A stretch of DNA of 64,000 nucleotides from Rhodocyclales bacterium (GCA_016214145.1 JACRPA010000006.1:372001-436000), one strand, 5' to 3'; positions 9,968-21,932 are shown, numbered from the stretch's first letter. The notes: generated by a model from the sequence alone, not told the origin. Program-made: numbers and translations.

Positions 9968-10918
9968 TCACTTGATCAGGCCGACCTCGCGGTAATATTT
10001 CTCGGCGCCCGGATGCAGCGGCAGCGGCATGCCCTTCACCGCGTTCTCGCGCTTGATCGCCTTGGCGGCGGCGTGCGCCGCCACCATCTGGTCGAGGTTG
10101 TCGAACATCGACTTGGTCATGGCATACACCGTGTCGGCCGGCACGCCCTCATGGGTGACGAGGAAGTTCGGGATCGCTACCGTGGCGGCGTCGGCGGTCT
10201 GGCCGTTGTAGGTGTTGGCCGGGATGGTGGCGGGTTGGTAGGCCGGATCGCCGATCTTGCCGATCACGTCTGCGGTGATCGGCACGACGACGATCTTCAC
10301 CGCCGTGGCGAGGTCGCGCACGGCGGCCACGCCGAGGCCGGCGGAGATCAGCGTGGCGTCGAGCTGGCGGTTCTTCATCAGCTCGACCGACTCGCCGAAG
10401 GGCAGGTATTCCACCTTGCCGAGGTCCTTGTAGCTCAGGCCGGCGCCCTTGAGGATGGCGCGGGTGTTGAGCTCGGTGCCCGACTTCGGCGCGCCGACGG
10501 CGACGCGCTTGCCCTTGAGATCCGCCAGACTCTTGATGCCCGAGTCGGCGCTGGCGACGAGATGGATGTAGTTCGGGTACATCGCGGCGATGCCGCGCAG
10601 CTTCTTCAGCGGCGTCTTGAAGCCGGCCTCCTCGTCGCCCTTCCAGGCATCCGACAGCGCATCGCCGAGGGTCAGCGCCGCTTCGCCGCGGCCAGCCTGC
10701 AGCAGGTTGAGGTTTTCGGCGCTGGCCTTGGTAGCCTGCACCGCCGTCTTGGCGCCGGGCAGCGCCTTGCCGTAGATCTGCGACAGGGAGACGCCGAGCG
10801 GGTAATACACGCCGCTGGTGCCGCCGGTGAGCACGTTGATGAACTGCTGGGCGTGGGCGGGCAGGGCGAGCAGGGCGCCGGCCGCCAGCGCCAGCAGGGT
10901 GCGATGCGGACTGCGCAT
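9968..10918 (-). CDS. TAXI family TRAP transporter solute-binding protein
   Basis: 316-aa periplasmic receptor. Signal peptide ending near PAHAQQ (residue 23), then the TAXI-type fold: LTGGTSGVYYPLG, ASAENLNLLQAGRGEAAL, and KGKRVAVGAPKSGTELNTRAIL. It would pass a carboxylate or amino acid substrate to the fused permease 69 bp downstream; the ligand cannot be named from sequence. A GGAGGAGACC ribosome site precedes the ATG. Confidence 0.95.
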   Translation of the reverse strand: MRSPHRTLLALAAGALLALPAHAQQFINVLTGGTSGVYYPLGVSLSQIYGKALPGAKTAVQATKASAENLNLLQAGRGEAALTLGDALSDAWKGDEEAGFKTPLKKLRGIAAMYPNYIHLVASADSGIKSLADLKGKRVAVGAPKSGTELNTRAILKGAGLSYKDLGKVEYLPFGESVELMKNRQLDATLISAGLGVAAVRDLATAVKIVVVPITADVIGKIGDPAYQPATIPANTYNGQTADAATVAIPNFLVTHEGVPADTVYAMTKSMFDNLDQMVAAHAAAKAIKRENAVKGMPLPLHPGAEKYYREVGLIK

Positions 10919-10954
10919 GATGGTCTCCTCCGTTTATTGTGGGTCGATTATAGG

Positions 10955-11524
10955 TTACTGCGGCTTGCCGAGCAGCGCCTGCTTGAGGTCGTTCTGCACC
11001 GGATCCTCGCCCAGCCAGACCTTGAGCAGGCCGGTGTAGAAGTCCTCGCCCGGAATGTCCTTGCCCTTTTGCTGGCCGCCGATGGTCAGCACCGCGCCCC
11101 TTTCCGGGATCCAGTCGAAGACGATGCCGGTGCCGGCCTTGATCTCGCCGAGCGCGACGACCGTGTCGACCAGCTGCTTGACGCGATCCTTGAGCGCGGC
11201 CTTTTCGGCATCCGAGCTGTTGTCGTTGATGCCGCCGCTGACGGCGTTGGCGAAGGTGTCGCCGGAGACGTCCTTGATCAGGCTGATGGCGACGCGCTTC
11301 GGTCCCTTGGCGGCCAGCGCGGCCTTGGCGTCAGTGGTCTTGGCCGGCAGGTAGAGCGCCATGGCGTAGCGCTTGCCGAACTTGGAGCGCACGCCGGTGC
11401 CGTTGATGACCAGTTCGGCGTTGCCGAGCTTGACCTTGTCGTCGAACTTGAAGCCCTCCAGTTCGGCGGCCTGGGCGAGGTTCAGGGCGAGAGCGGCGAT
11501 GGCCGCCAGCAGAAGTTTCTTCAT
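10955..11524 (-). CDS. Chalcone isomerase-like periplasmic protein
   Basis: 189 aa with a signal peptide (MKKLLLAAIAALALNLAQA, cleaved near residue 19) and the bacterial chalcone-isomerase-like fold (VINGTGVRSKFGKRYAMALYLP, then a C-terminal GEDFYTGLLKVWLGEDPVQNDLKQALLG). Family members lack proven isomerase activity and their function is unknown. Lies 36 bp upstream of the TAXI receptor and 9 bp after the FAH-fold lipoprotein, same strand, so probably one transcript. Confidence 0.9.
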   Translation of the reverse strand: MKKLLLAAIAALALNLAQAAELEGFKFDDKVKLGNAELVINGTGVRSKFGKRYAMALYLPAKTTDAKAALAAKGPKRVAISLIKDVSGDTFANAVSGGINDNSSDAEKAALKDRVKQLVDTVVALGEIKAGTGIVFDWIPERGAVLTIGGQQKGKDIPGEDFYTGLLKVWLGEDPVQNDLKQALLGKPQ

Positions 11525-11533
11525 GTTGTCTCC

Positions 11534-12376
11534 TTACTTGAAGCGGACCGAAACACTCGGGTTGCCCGGCAGGCCTTCGTAGGTGACCGTGACGGTCATG
11601 CCGGCCTTCTGGAAATTGGGCGGCGTGAAGGAGCCGAGGCTGAGGATGTCGCCGGCGCGCAGCCTGCCGCCGGATTTGGCCAGGTCGTCGGCCAGCCAGA
11701 CGACGGCGTTGAGCGGATGGCCGAGGATGGCGGCGCCGGGCACCCTGGCGAGTTCCTTGCCGTCCTGGTCGCGCATGACGACGCTCATCTTGCCCAGCGC
11801 ATCGACCATCTCCGGCGTGGGCGCGATCGGCTTGCCCAGCACGCCGAGGCGCGCGCCGACGTTGAAGGAAGTGATGATCGCGGCTGTGAGCGGCTGTTCC
11901 TTGGCCGTCACCAGATCGGGCAGTTCGATGAAGGGGCGGATGCTGGCCAGGTGCTTGATGACATCGGCCGGGGTCTTCGCCTGGTTGACGCCTTCATCCT
12001 TGACCACCACCACCAGGTCGGCTTCGAAGAAGGGAATGGCGCCGAACTTGACCGGCACTTCCGCGCCGTCGTCGAGCAGCATCTTCTCCAGCAGCACGCC
12101 GCGCACCGGGGAGGTGGTGCCGAAACGCTTCTGCACCGCCGGGTTGGTGAGGCCGGCCTTGTAGCCGACCACCCTGCCCTGGCTGGCGGACAGCTCGGCG
12201 ACCAGTCCGTCGCGGATGCGGACGGCCTCCTCCATGCTCATTTCCTTGGCGAGGCCGGAGGTCGGCTGCATCGCCTTGAAGTTATCCGCCAGTTGCCGGC
12301 TTTGCGGCGGCACCGAAGCGCAAGCGGCCAGCGCGAGGGCGATGGCGAACGATGCGATGACGTTGCGGTGTTGCAT
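11534..12376 (-). CDS. Lipoprotein with fumarylacetoacetase/hydratase fold
   Basis: 280 aa. It begins MQHRNVIASF and has a lipobox LAAC with Cys19, so it is expected to be membrane-anchored outside the cytoplasm. The rest resembles 2-keto-4-pentenoate hydratase / FAH-superfamily enzymes (GYKAGLTNPAVQKRFG, FEADLVVVV, LGHPLNAVVWLADDL). The fold is normally cytosolic, so an exported version is unusual. Start at ATG 12376 with GGAGGAG upstream. Activity is not assignable; neighbours are the chalcone-isomerase-like and TAXI-TRAP genes. Confidence 0.87.
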   Translation of the reverse strand: MQHRNVIASFAIALALAACASVPPQSRQLADNFKAMQPTSGLAKEMSMEEAVRIRDGLVAELSASQGRVVGYKAGLTNPAVQKRFGTTSPVRGVLLEKMLLDDGAEVPVKFGAIPFFEADLVVVVKDEGVNQAKTPADVIKHLASIRPFIELPDLVTAKEQPLTAAIITSFNVGARLGVLGKPIAPTPEMVDALGKMSVVMRDQDGKELARVPGAAILGHPLNAVVWLADDLAKSGGRLRAGDILSLGSFTPPNFQKAGMTVTVTYEGLPGNPSVSVRFK

Positions 12377-12406
12377 GGCTTCTCCTCCTTGTTGTTGTTC
12401 AAATGT

Positions 12407-12431
12407 CGCCGTGTCACGGCGACTGACTTTT
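12407..12431 (+). repeat. 25-bp element, copy 3 (perfect)
   Basis: CGCCGT-GTCACGGC-GACTGACTTTT in the spacer between proA and the FAH-fold gene. Its T-tract, read on the minus strand, supplies the first two bases of the TAA stop codon of proA. Confidence 0.8.
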
Positions 12432-13707
12432 ACTCCCTGACTTCCCCGTTGCCCAGCACGATCCACTTCTGGCTGGTCAACCCCTCCAGGCCGACCGGGC
12501 CGCGGGCGTGGATCTTGTCGGTGGAAATGCCGATCTCGGCGCCGAGGCCGTATTCGAAGCCGTCGGCGAAGCGCGTCGAGGCATTCACCATGACCGAGGC
12601 CGAATCCACTTCGCGCAGGAAGCGCATGGCGCGCGTGTAGTCTTCGCTGACGATGGCGTCGGTGTGCTGCGAACTGTACTTGTTGATGTGGGCGATGGCC
12701 TCGTCCACGCCGGCCACCACCTTCACGGCAATGATGGCGGCGAGGTATTCCTCGTACCAGTCCTGCTCCGTGGCCGCCTTCAGCCTGGCGGCATCGATGC
12801 CGGCGCTGCGCAGCAGCGCCAGCGACTCCGCGCAGCAGCGCAGTTCGACGCCCTTGCCGGCGAGCATGGCGCCGAGCTTCGGCAGCAGCGCAGCGGCGAC
12901 GCCGCGCGCCACCAGCAGGGACTCGGCCGTGTTGCAGGTGCCTAGCCGCTGCGTCTTGGCGTTCTCGACGATGCGCATGGCCTTGTCGGCGTCGGCATCG
13001 TCATCGACATACACATGGCAGTTGCCGTCGAGGTGCTTGATGACGGGGATGCGCGCCTCGCTGGAGATGCGCTCGATCAGCCCCTTGCCGCCGCGCGGCA
13101 CGATGACGTCGACAAACTCCTTCATGGTGACGAGTTCGCCCACTGCGGCGCGGTCGGTGGTGTCCACCACCTGTACCGCTTCCGCCGGCAGGCCGGCGGC
13201 GCGCAAGCCTTCCTGCACCAGGCCAGCCAGCGCGCGGTTGCAGCGGATCGCCTCCGAGCCGCCGCGCAGGATGGCGGCATTGCCCGCCTTGAGGCACAGC
13301 CCGGCGGCGTCCACCGTGACGTTCGGGCGCGCCTCGTAGATGATGCCGATGACGCCGAGCGGCACGCGCATGCGGCCGACCTGGATGCCGGAGGGACGGA
13401 ACTTGAGATCGGTGATTTCGCCGATGGGGTCGGCCAGGGCGGCGATCTGCTCTAGGCCTTCGGCCATCGTTGCCACCGATTTGTCGGAGAGGGCAAGCCG
13501 ATCGAGCATGGCCTCGTCCAGGCCGGCGGCGCGCGCGGCGCCGAGGTCCTCGCGGTTGGCGGCGAGCAGGGCCGCGCTTTCGCGGCGGATGGCCGCCGCC
13601 ATGGCCAGCAGGGCGCGGTTCTTGGCGTTGGTCGATGCCCGCGCCATCGCCCGCGAAGCCTCGCGTGCCTGGCGGCCGACGGATTGCATGTAGTCCTTGA
13701 TGTCCAT
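12430..13707 (-). CDS. proA: Gamma-glutamyl phosphate reductase ProA
   Basis: NADPH-dependent reduction of gamma-glutamyl phosphate to glutamate semialdehyde, second step of proline synthesis. 425 aa, normal length. Seen: the catalytic Cys in [25 protein letters not shown], and the C-terminal [15 protein letters not shown]. The proB kinase is not in the window. Stop codon TAA coincides with the edge of a 25-bp element. Confidence 0.98.
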   Translation of the reverse strand: MDIKDYMQSVGRQAREASRAMARASTNAKNRALLAMAAAIRRESAALLAANREDLGAARAAGLDEAMLDRLALSDKSVATMAEGLEQIAALADPIGEITDLKFRPSGIQVGRMRVPLGVIGIIYEARPNVTVDAAGLCLKAGNAAILRGGSEAIRCNRALAGLVQEGLRAAGLPAEAVQVVDTTDRAAVGELVTMKEFVDVIVPRGGKGLIERISSEARIPVIKHLDGNCHVYVDDDADADKAMRIVENAKTQRLGTCNTAESLLVARGVAAALLPKLGAMLAGKGVELRCCAESLALLRSAGIDAARLKAATEQDWYEEYLAAIIAVKVVAGVDEAIAHINKYSSQHTDAIVSEDYTRAMRFLREVDSASVMVNASTRFADGFEYGLGAEIGISTDKIHARGPVGLEGLTSQKWIVLGNGEVRE

Positions 13708-13718
13708 AAGGTCCTATT

Positions 13719-13800
13719 GTAGGTCGGGCTTCAGCCCGACTTCGGCGCCTGCTGTCCCACAGGGACTTCCTTCGGTCGTCGGCCTGAAGGCCGACCTACA
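13719..13800. repeat. GTAGGTCGG-type palindrome pair between proA and holA
   Basis: Left copy GTAGGTCGGGCTTCAGCCCGAC (13719-13740) is itself self-complementary; the right copy GTCGGCCTGAAGGCCGACCTAC ends at 13799. The element runs into the 3' end of holA, whose reading frame continues through it and stops at 13731. Confidence 0.8.
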
Positions 13801-14798
13801 GCCAGCCGCAGCGCAAGCTGGAGAAATTCGTCCCACACGTCGCCCTGCACCAGGCCCTTGATCATGCGATCGATGCGCGCTGCGGCGAGCAGCGCCGCGC
13901 GCAGTTGCGACTGGCGCAGCCGCGCCAGGGCGCGCTGCAGGGCGGCGGCGCGACGGTCGTCGAACACGCGCTCGGCGCGCAGGGCCGCGGCGAGCGGACG
14001 GCCTTCGTCCTGGGCGGCCCTTAGCGCGGCCAGCGTGCGGATCTCGCTGGCGAAGGCCCACAGCAGCAGCGGCGGCGCCACATCCTCCCCGCGCAGCCCC
14101 TCCAGCAGACGGGCGCAGCGGGCGGGATCGCCCTCGATCAGGGCGGCGCGCAGCTTGTCGACATCATAGCGCGCCACATTCAGCACCGCATCCTCCACCT
14201 GCGCCAGGCTGAGGTCGCCGGACGGGTGCAGCAGGCCGAGCTTCTGGATTTCCTGGTGGGCGGCCAGCAGGTTGCCTTCGACGTGGGCGGCGATGAACTC
14301 CAGGGCGGCGCGTTCCGCCTTTTGCTGCTGCCGCGCCAGTCGCAGGGCGATCCAGTCGGGCAGTTCGGCAAGACCGGGGGCATTCAGTTCGATGACCACG
14401 CCGGCCTGGGAGAGGGCGGCGAACCAGGCCGTCTTGCGCGCGGCCCAGTCGAGTTGGGGCAGGGTGACCAGCGTCAGCACGCCCTCGGACAGCCGCCCGC
14501 AATAACGCTGCAGGGCATCGCCGCCGTCGCGTCCGGGCTTGCCGTTTGGAATGCGCAGGTCGATCAGCTTGTTGCCGCCGAAGAGGGACAGGTTGCCGGC
14601 GGCAAGCACCAGGGTGTCCCACTTGAAGCCGGGACCGGTCACCAGCACTTCGCGTTCGGTGTAGCCCTTCTCGCGGGCGGCGCTGCGGATGGCATCGCCC
14701 GCCTCGATCACCAGCAGCGGCTCGTCGCCGTGCAGGACATAGAGGGGCGCGAGCGTCTTGCCGAGATGCGAGGCGAGCAGGTCCGCGCGCAGCTGCAT
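13731..14798 (-). CDS. holA: DNA polymerase III delta subunit HolA
   Basis: Clamp-loader subunit that opens the beta clamp. 355 aa with the usual order: N-terminal LYVLHGDEPLLVIEAGDAIR, the NLSLFGGNKLIDLRIP segment and a C-terminal helical collar domain. The final 22 or so residues (from GRPSGRRPKE onward) are encoded by the palindromic repeat and are unlikely to be ancestral. 12 bp downstream of lptE on the same strand. Confidence 0.95.
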   Translation of the reverse strand: MQLRADLLASHLGKTLAPLYVLHGDEPLLVIEAGDAIRSAAREKGYTEREVLVTGPGFKWDTLVLAAGNLSLFGGNKLIDLRIPNGKPGRDGGDALQRYCGRLSEGVLTLVTLPQLDWAARKTAWFAALSQAGVVIELNAPGLAELPDWIALRLARQQQKAERAALEFIAAHVEGNLLAAHQEIQKLGLLHPSGDLSLAQVEDAVLNVARYDVDKLRAALIEGDPARCARLLEGLRGEDVAPPLLLWAFASEIRTLAALRAAQDEGRPLAAALRAERVFDDRRAAALQRALARLRQSQLRAALLAAARIDRMIKGLVQGDVWDEFLQLALRLAVGRPSGRRPKEVPVGQQAPKSG

Positions 14799-14810
14799 GG
14801 TGATCGGGGT

Positions 14811-15290
14811 TTACCCCTCGATTTTCGCGGCGGCCAGGCGGCGCATCACCTGCTGCACCATGTCGTTCTGCATGTCGCGATAGAGAAGCGCCTCTTCCTG
14901 CTCCTTGGCCAGCACCCGCTCGTCGCTGAAGCTGATGTCGCGCACCAGGACGATTTCCGTGGGGGGGACGAACTCGCGTCCCTTCAGGTCATGCACGCGG
15001 TAGGCCAGGCGGTAGCGCAGCTGGAATTCGCGCACGCGACCGGTGCCGGAAAGGCTGAGAATGTTCTTCTCGCGCGCTTCGCCGATGAGCGTGAAGACAG
15101 CCTGGGCTTCCTGGGGCGTTTCGGCGATTTTCGTGCTGCCGAGGGCGCGAATGTTGCGCCTCAGCATCGCGCCCAGTTCCCAGTTCTCGGCGATATACAG
15201 GCTTGAAAAGGGCAGCGGCTGCGCGCCGCGCAGCTGGAAGCCGCAGGCGGCGAGAAACAGGGCAAGTAGGACGGCAATCAACGTACGCAT
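14811..15290 (-). CDS. lptE: LPS assembly lipoprotein LptE
   Basis: Outer-membrane lipoprotein that plugs LptD and receives lipopolysaccharide. 159 aa with signal peptide and lipobox LAAC (Cys16) followed by GFQLRG, the characteristic start of mature LptE. Located between leuS and holA, its conserved place in proteobacteria, with spacers of 12 bp on each side, so it is part of the leuS-lptE-holA operon. Confidence 0.96.
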   Translation of the reverse strand: MRTLIAVLLALFLAACGFQLRGAQPLPFSSLYIAENWELGAMLRRNIRALGSTKIAETPQEAQAVFTLIGEAREKNILSLSGTGRVREFQLRYRLAYRVHDLKGREFVPPTEIVLVRDISFSDERVLAKEQEEALLYRDMQNDMVQQVMRRLAAAKIEG

Positions 15291-15302
15291 TTTCCGCTCC
15301 GC

Positions 15303-17939
<2,637 letters not shown>

Positions 17940-17957
17940 CTACCGACGGAGAACAGG

Positions 17958-18818
17958 ATGAAGAAACTCATGATGACCCTGGCCTTGTGCGGCCTGGCAG
18001 CCAATGCGCTGGCGACCCCGCAGGCGGTGGTGGATGCCGTGCAGGCGCCGGCCTGGCGGGATCGCGGCGGCCGCGCCGAACCGCTGGCGCCGGGCATGGA
18101 ACTGCTAAGCCGCGACCGCATCCGCACCGGCGCGGGGTCGCGTGTCTATCTCAGGCTCGCCGACGGCAGCACGGTGAAGCTGGGCGAGAACGGCGAGCTG
18201 CTGGCCGATCGCCTGGGGCCGGGCGACAGGAAATTCTTTTCGGCAGCCCTGGACGTGGCGAAGGGCGCTTTCCGCTTCACGACCGACAAGCTCAAGAGAC
18301 TTTCCCGGCGTGACGTCACCATCCGCGTCGCCACGGTGACAGCCGGCATTCGCGGCACCGACATCTGGGGCAAGACCGAGCCGGAGCGGGATTTTATCTG
18401 CCTGCTGGAAGGCCGCATCACCGTCAGCCACAAGGACGGCGATTCGCGCGAGATGAGCGAGCCCCTGACCTTTTACGTGGCGCCGCGCAATCAGCCGCCG
18501 AAGGGCATCGAGGCGGCCGATCCCGAAACCGTGAGGAAATGGGCGGCGGAAACGGAAATCCAGAAGGGCGGCGGCGTGTTGCGACGGGGCGGCAAGTGGA
18601 AGCTGATGCTGGCCAGCACCGACAGTCAGCAGGCGGCGCTGGAAGTGTATGACCGGACGGCCGCTGCGGGCTACGCAGCCTCGATTCGTCCTCGTATCGA
18701 AGGCGAGTCCGTTCGTTACGTAATTCTGCTGCGCAACTTGCCCAGCAAGGCCGAGGCGGAAGCGCTGGCGGCCAAAGTGAAAGACCGGCTTGGCTTGGAC
18801 GCCAGACCGACGCTATAA
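17958..18818 (+). CDS. FecR domain protein with C-terminal SPOR domain
   Basis: 286 aa. Signal peptide (MKKLMMTLALCGLAANALA), then a FecR domain at about residues 45-150 (RIRTGAGSRVYLRLADGSTVKLG, and the ATVTAGIRGTDIWGK core), and a SPOR-like domain at residues 210-280 (GGKWKLMLASTDSQQAALEVYDR...). SPOR domains bind denuded peptidoglycan at septa, so a periplasmic wall-associated role is inferred. No sigma factor or TonB receptor is nearby, so it is not a classic FecR anti-sigma factor. GGAG site precedes the ATG. Confidence 0.88.
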   Translation: MKKLMMTLALCGLAANALATPQAVVDAVQAPAWRDRGGRAEPLAPGMELLSRDRIRTGAGSRVYLRLADGSTVKLGENGELLADRLGPGDRKFFSAALDVAKGAFRFTTDKLKRLSRRDVTIRVATVTAGIRGTDIWGKTEPERDFICLLEGRITVSHKDGDSREMSEPLTFYVAPRNQPPKGIEAADPETVRKWAAETEIQKGGGVLRRGGKWKLMLASTDSQQAALEVYDRTAAAGYAASIRPRIEGESVRYVILLRNLPSKAEAEALAAKVKDRLGLDARPTL

Positions 18819-19127
18819 GGCCTTTGCGGAAAGCAGCCGAACCCAGGCGATGGACCAGCTTTCCGCCAGAAGCAGGGGCAGATGGGCCATGCGCGACTGC
18901 AGGCGTACCCATCCGCTGAGTTCCGGGGTCGGCAGGCAGTTGGCGCTGATTTCACGTTCGATCAGTTTGTGCAGATGCGCTTCGGCAGCTTCCCAGTAAT
19001 CGGAAGTGCCAACCCAGCCGGTGCTGTCGGTGGCATGGCAAAGGGCTTCGCGCCAGAGTTCCTCGGCGCGGGCTTCGGATATGCCGGCCTTGTGGGCGAT
19101 CCAGGGCAGGATCATCGGGCTGTTCAT
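18813..19127 (-). CDS. Conserved-looking hypothetical protein
   Basis: 104 aa, soluble, no signal peptide. Begins MNSPMILPWIAHKAGISEARAE and contains many Trp and Glu residues; composition and codon use match the neighbours, and an AAGGAG ribosome site lies before the ATG. It overlaps the convergent FecR-SPOR gene by 6 bp. I do not recognise a family. The name 'DUF' is deliberately not assigned. Confidence 0.7.
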   Translation of the reverse strand: MNSPMILPWIAHKAGISEARAEELWREALCHATDSTGWVGTSDYWEAAEAHLHKLIEREISANCLPTPELSGWVRLQSRMAHLPLLLAESWSIAWVRLLSAKAL

Positions 19128-19298
19128 GTGCTCTCCTTGACTATTGTGTAGTACGGCCGCATTGGCCTGTCGGCGGCTTCATGGGCGACTTCAAGCCTTA
19201 GCGGATATTGCAGCGCAAAAAACATTCTGCGGCATCATACGCTTGATTTGAGTAGAGTTGATTTGATATGGTTCAATAAAATGCTGCGCAGCAACATA

Positions 19299-19318
19299 TT
19301 TAGGCAAGACAGCCTAAA
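19299..19318 (-). terminator. Weak terminator-like hairpin after the PAS kinase
   Basis: TTTAGGC - AAGACA - GCCTAAA, a perfect 7-bp inverted repeat about 30 bp downstream of the kinase stop. The tail on the minus strand is only AT-rich (TATG), so termination is uncertain. The rest of the 220-bp spacer (19128-19347) is AT-rich and holds nothing else I recognise. Confidence 0.35.
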
Positions 19319-19347
19319 CCTGAAAGTGTGCGCAAACTACCGTCAAA

Positions 19348-21834
19348 TCACGGGCTTGGGGACATTTTCTCGCCGAGCGTGAATCTGAAAAGGGCGCCCT
19401 TGCCCGGTTCCGACTCGGCCCAGATGCGGCCGCCATGGCGGTGCACGACGCGGGCGACGGTGGCCAGGCCGATGCCGGTGCCTTCGAAATCCTCTGGCTT
19501 GTGCAGGCGCTGGAAGGGGGCGAAGAGGCGGTCGGCGTATTGCATGTCGAAGCCGACACCGTTGTCGCGGACGAAGAAGACGGTATCGCCGCCGTTCGTT
19601 TCGCGGCCGAACTCGATCCTGGGGGAGGCTTCCTTGCCGGAGTACTTCCAGGCATTCTCCAGCAGGTTCTGCATCATCACGCGCAAGAGCTGCGGATCGC
19701 CGAAGGCCTTGCAGCCGGGTGCCAGCGCGATGTCGGCGCGATGCCCCGGCTCGGCGCGGGTGCGCTCCTCGATCAATTCGGTGGCGAGCTGGCTCAGGTC
19801 GACCTTCACGCGGCGCATCTCCTGGCGGGTGACGCGGGAGAGCTCGAGGATGTCGTCGATGAGGGTGCCCATGCGCTGGGCGGCGCGGCGCACGCGATCG
19901 AGATAATCGACCCCTTGCGCATCGAGCCGATCCCGGTATTCGTCCACCAGCAACTGGCTGAAGCCGTCGATGCCGCGCAGGGGCGCCCGCAGGTCGTGCG
20001 AGATCGAGTAGGCGAAGGACTCCAGCTCGCGATTGGCGCTGGTGAGTTCGGCGGTGCGCTCGACCACCCGCTTTTCCAGCTCGGCGTTGAGCCGCTCGAT
20101 TTCCTGCCGGGCAAGCACTTGTTCCGTGATGTCCTGCGTGCTGCCGATCGATTTGACCGGTTTGCCGTCCGCGCCGATCCGGGTTTCCGCACGAACATGC
20201 ACGAACTTTATCCTGCCGTCGGGCATGCACAGCCGGTACGTGAACTCCCCCGCCTTCCCTTCCGCGATGGATTGCCGATATGTCTTGTCGAAGGTCGCCC
20301 GATCGTCCGGATGAATGGTCTTGAGAAAGACCGCGTAATTCACCTTTTCCTGCGGCGCCGTGGTTTCGAAGATGCGGGTGATTTCCTCGGACCAGACGAA
20401 TGAATCGCTTGCCAGGTCGAGCTCCCAGCTGCCGAAGCGGCCGATCCGTTGCGCCTCGTTGAGGCGCGCCTGGCTGGCCATGAGCGCCTCTTCGCTGCGC
20501 TTGCGCTCGGTGATATCGAAAGTCAGGGCCAGGATGTAATCCTCACCTTCGATCCGGATGAATTCGGCGGAAATCTGGCAAATGCGCGTCTCGCCGGCCT
20601 TGTTGCGCCAGTTGACCTCGAAATTGCGGGTGGCGCCATGCTCGCGCAAGGCGCGCGTCCATCGCTCGCGCTCCTCGATGGATCGCCAGATGCCGATGCC
20701 CGTCGATGTATTGCCGATGATCTCGTCGCGGGTCCAGCCGAAGAAAGCCTCGAAGGCGGGATTGATGTCTGCAAACAGGCCGTCGCTGGAGCGGGCAAGG
20801 GAAATCGGCACCGGACTGGTGCGGAAGACCTTGGCGAACTTGTCCTCGGTTAGCTTGAGCGTCTGCTCGGCCCGCTTGCGTTCGGTGATGTCCCGCTTGA
20901 GGGCGTAGAAACCGGCCACGCCGCCGTCGGCGCCGATTTCCGGCACCAGGGAAATTTCCAGACAATGAACCTGGCCGGTGACGGAGGTGCGCTCCCCCTC
21001 GAGCAGAATCCTTTCGCCCGCCAGCGCCCGCTCGATATTCGGCAAGGCGGCTTCGAACACTGGTTCGCCGAGAACTTCCCTCAGGTGCATGCCTTCGATC
21101 GGGACGCCGCCGCCATGGAAGAAATCGGCGAACTGCCGATTGGCGTAGAGGCAGCGCAGATCCCGGCCGCCGTGGAAGATCATTGCCGGGACATTCTCGG
21201 TAATGTGCCGCAGCCGGTTTTCCTCGATGGCCAGGGCATCGGCTTTTGCCGACATGGCTTCGGCAAGCTGCCCCTGGCGCGCGAACAGGGTCCGATGGTG
21301 GCGGGAGGCATAGACAGTGAGCGCAGTGGCGGAGACCAGCACGATGGCATAGACCGTCCAGAGGATGCTGGCGGGCGCCGCCTCGATGACCGGGAGCAGT
21401 CCATAGCCGTCGGCAATCATCAGGCCGGTGCCGAATGCCAGGGTCAGGCCTGCCAGACCGACGGCGGCGGCCGGGCCGATCAGCCAGCCGCCCATCGCGA
21501 TGAGGACAGGATAGGCGATGAAAATGGGCGCGCGCAGGCCGCCGCCCAGCACCGCCATGAACGAGATCACCCCCCACATGCCGTACGCCAGCGTCCTGAT
21601 CGCCTGGCGCGGCTTGTCGCGATGAATAAAGATGCCGGCGATGAGCGACACGGACCCCAGCAGTACGCCGCCGAGACTGCGTATGCGCTGTTCGGGCGCA
21701 AGGTAAAAGACGATTGCAACGAAGCTGACGCTGCCGGCGAGCATGAGGCCGACGGCAAGCCTCAGGAAGGCCTGATCGATCGGGTCGACAGATAGGGGCA
21801 GGTTGTCAGCGGCTTGTTCTTCGGATGATCGCAT
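19348..21834 (-). CDS. Membrane PAS sensor histidine kinase 1
   Basis: 828 aa. N-terminal block of about six hydrophobic helices (residues 25-155), then three PAS/PAC units (each ending in a DITERKR or DITEQ motif), a coiled-coil linker, HisKA with His613 in SISHDLRAPLRG, and HATPase_c (NLLENAWKY, DNGVGFDM, GTGIGLA). The linker and kinase core are close to bacteriophytochrome-type kinases. No receiver domain and no response regulator gene adjacent. Start at ATG 21834; a much longer open frame upstream is an artefact of the neighbouring paralogue. Nearly the same C-terminal half as the next gene. Confidence 0.93.
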   Translation of the reverse strand: MRSSEEQAADNLPLSVDPIDQAFLRLAVGLMLAGSVSFVAIVFYLAPEQRIRSLGGVLLGSVSLIAGIFIHRDKPRQAIRTLAYGMWGVISFMAVLGGGLRAPIFIAYPVLIAMGGWLIGPAAAVGLAGLTLAFGTGLMIADGYGLLPVIEAAPASILWTVYAIVLVSATALTVYASRHHRTLFARQGQLAEAMSAKADALAIEENRLRHITENVPAMIFHGGRDLRCLYANRQFADFFHGGGVPIEGMHLREVLGEPVFEAALPNIERALAGERILLEGERTSVTGQVHCLEISLVPEIGADGGVAGFYALKRDITERKRAEQTLKLTEDKFAKVFRTSPVPISLARSSDGLFADINPAFEAFFGWTRDEIIGNTSTGIGIWRSIEERERWTRALREHGATRNFEVNWRNKAGETRICQISAEFIRIEGEDYILALTFDITERKRSEEALMASQARLNEAQRIGRFGSWELDLASDSFVWSEEITRIFETTAPQEKVNYAVFLKTIHPDDRATFDKTYRQSIAEGKAGEFTYRLCMPDGRIKFVHVRAETRIGADGKPVKSIGSTQDITEQVLARQEIERLNAELEKRVVERTAELTSANRELESFAYSISHDLRAPLRGIDGFSQLLVDEYRDRLDAQGVDYLDRVRRAAQRMGTLIDDILELSRVTRQEMRRVKVDLSQLATELIEERTRAEPGHRADIALAPGCKAFGDPQLLRVMMQNLLENAWKYSGKEASPRIEFGRETNGGDTVFFVRDNGVGFDMQYADRLFAPFQRLHKPEDFEGTGIGLATVARVVHRHGGRIWAESEPGKGALFRFTLGEKMSPSP

Positions 21835-21932
21835 CGTCTTGGCGCACACCGTTTGATTTGAATAATCCTGCGCTTCCCTGTTGCATCCCGCAATCGGGAT
21901 GGACCATGGCGCCACCGCACATCGGGAACCGT

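Noticed and set aside
19281-19318. TGCTGCGCAGCA palindrome plus TTTAGGC repeat as a recombination site
   Set aside because: Too short and no recombinase or duplicated flank nearby; treated only as a weak terminator.
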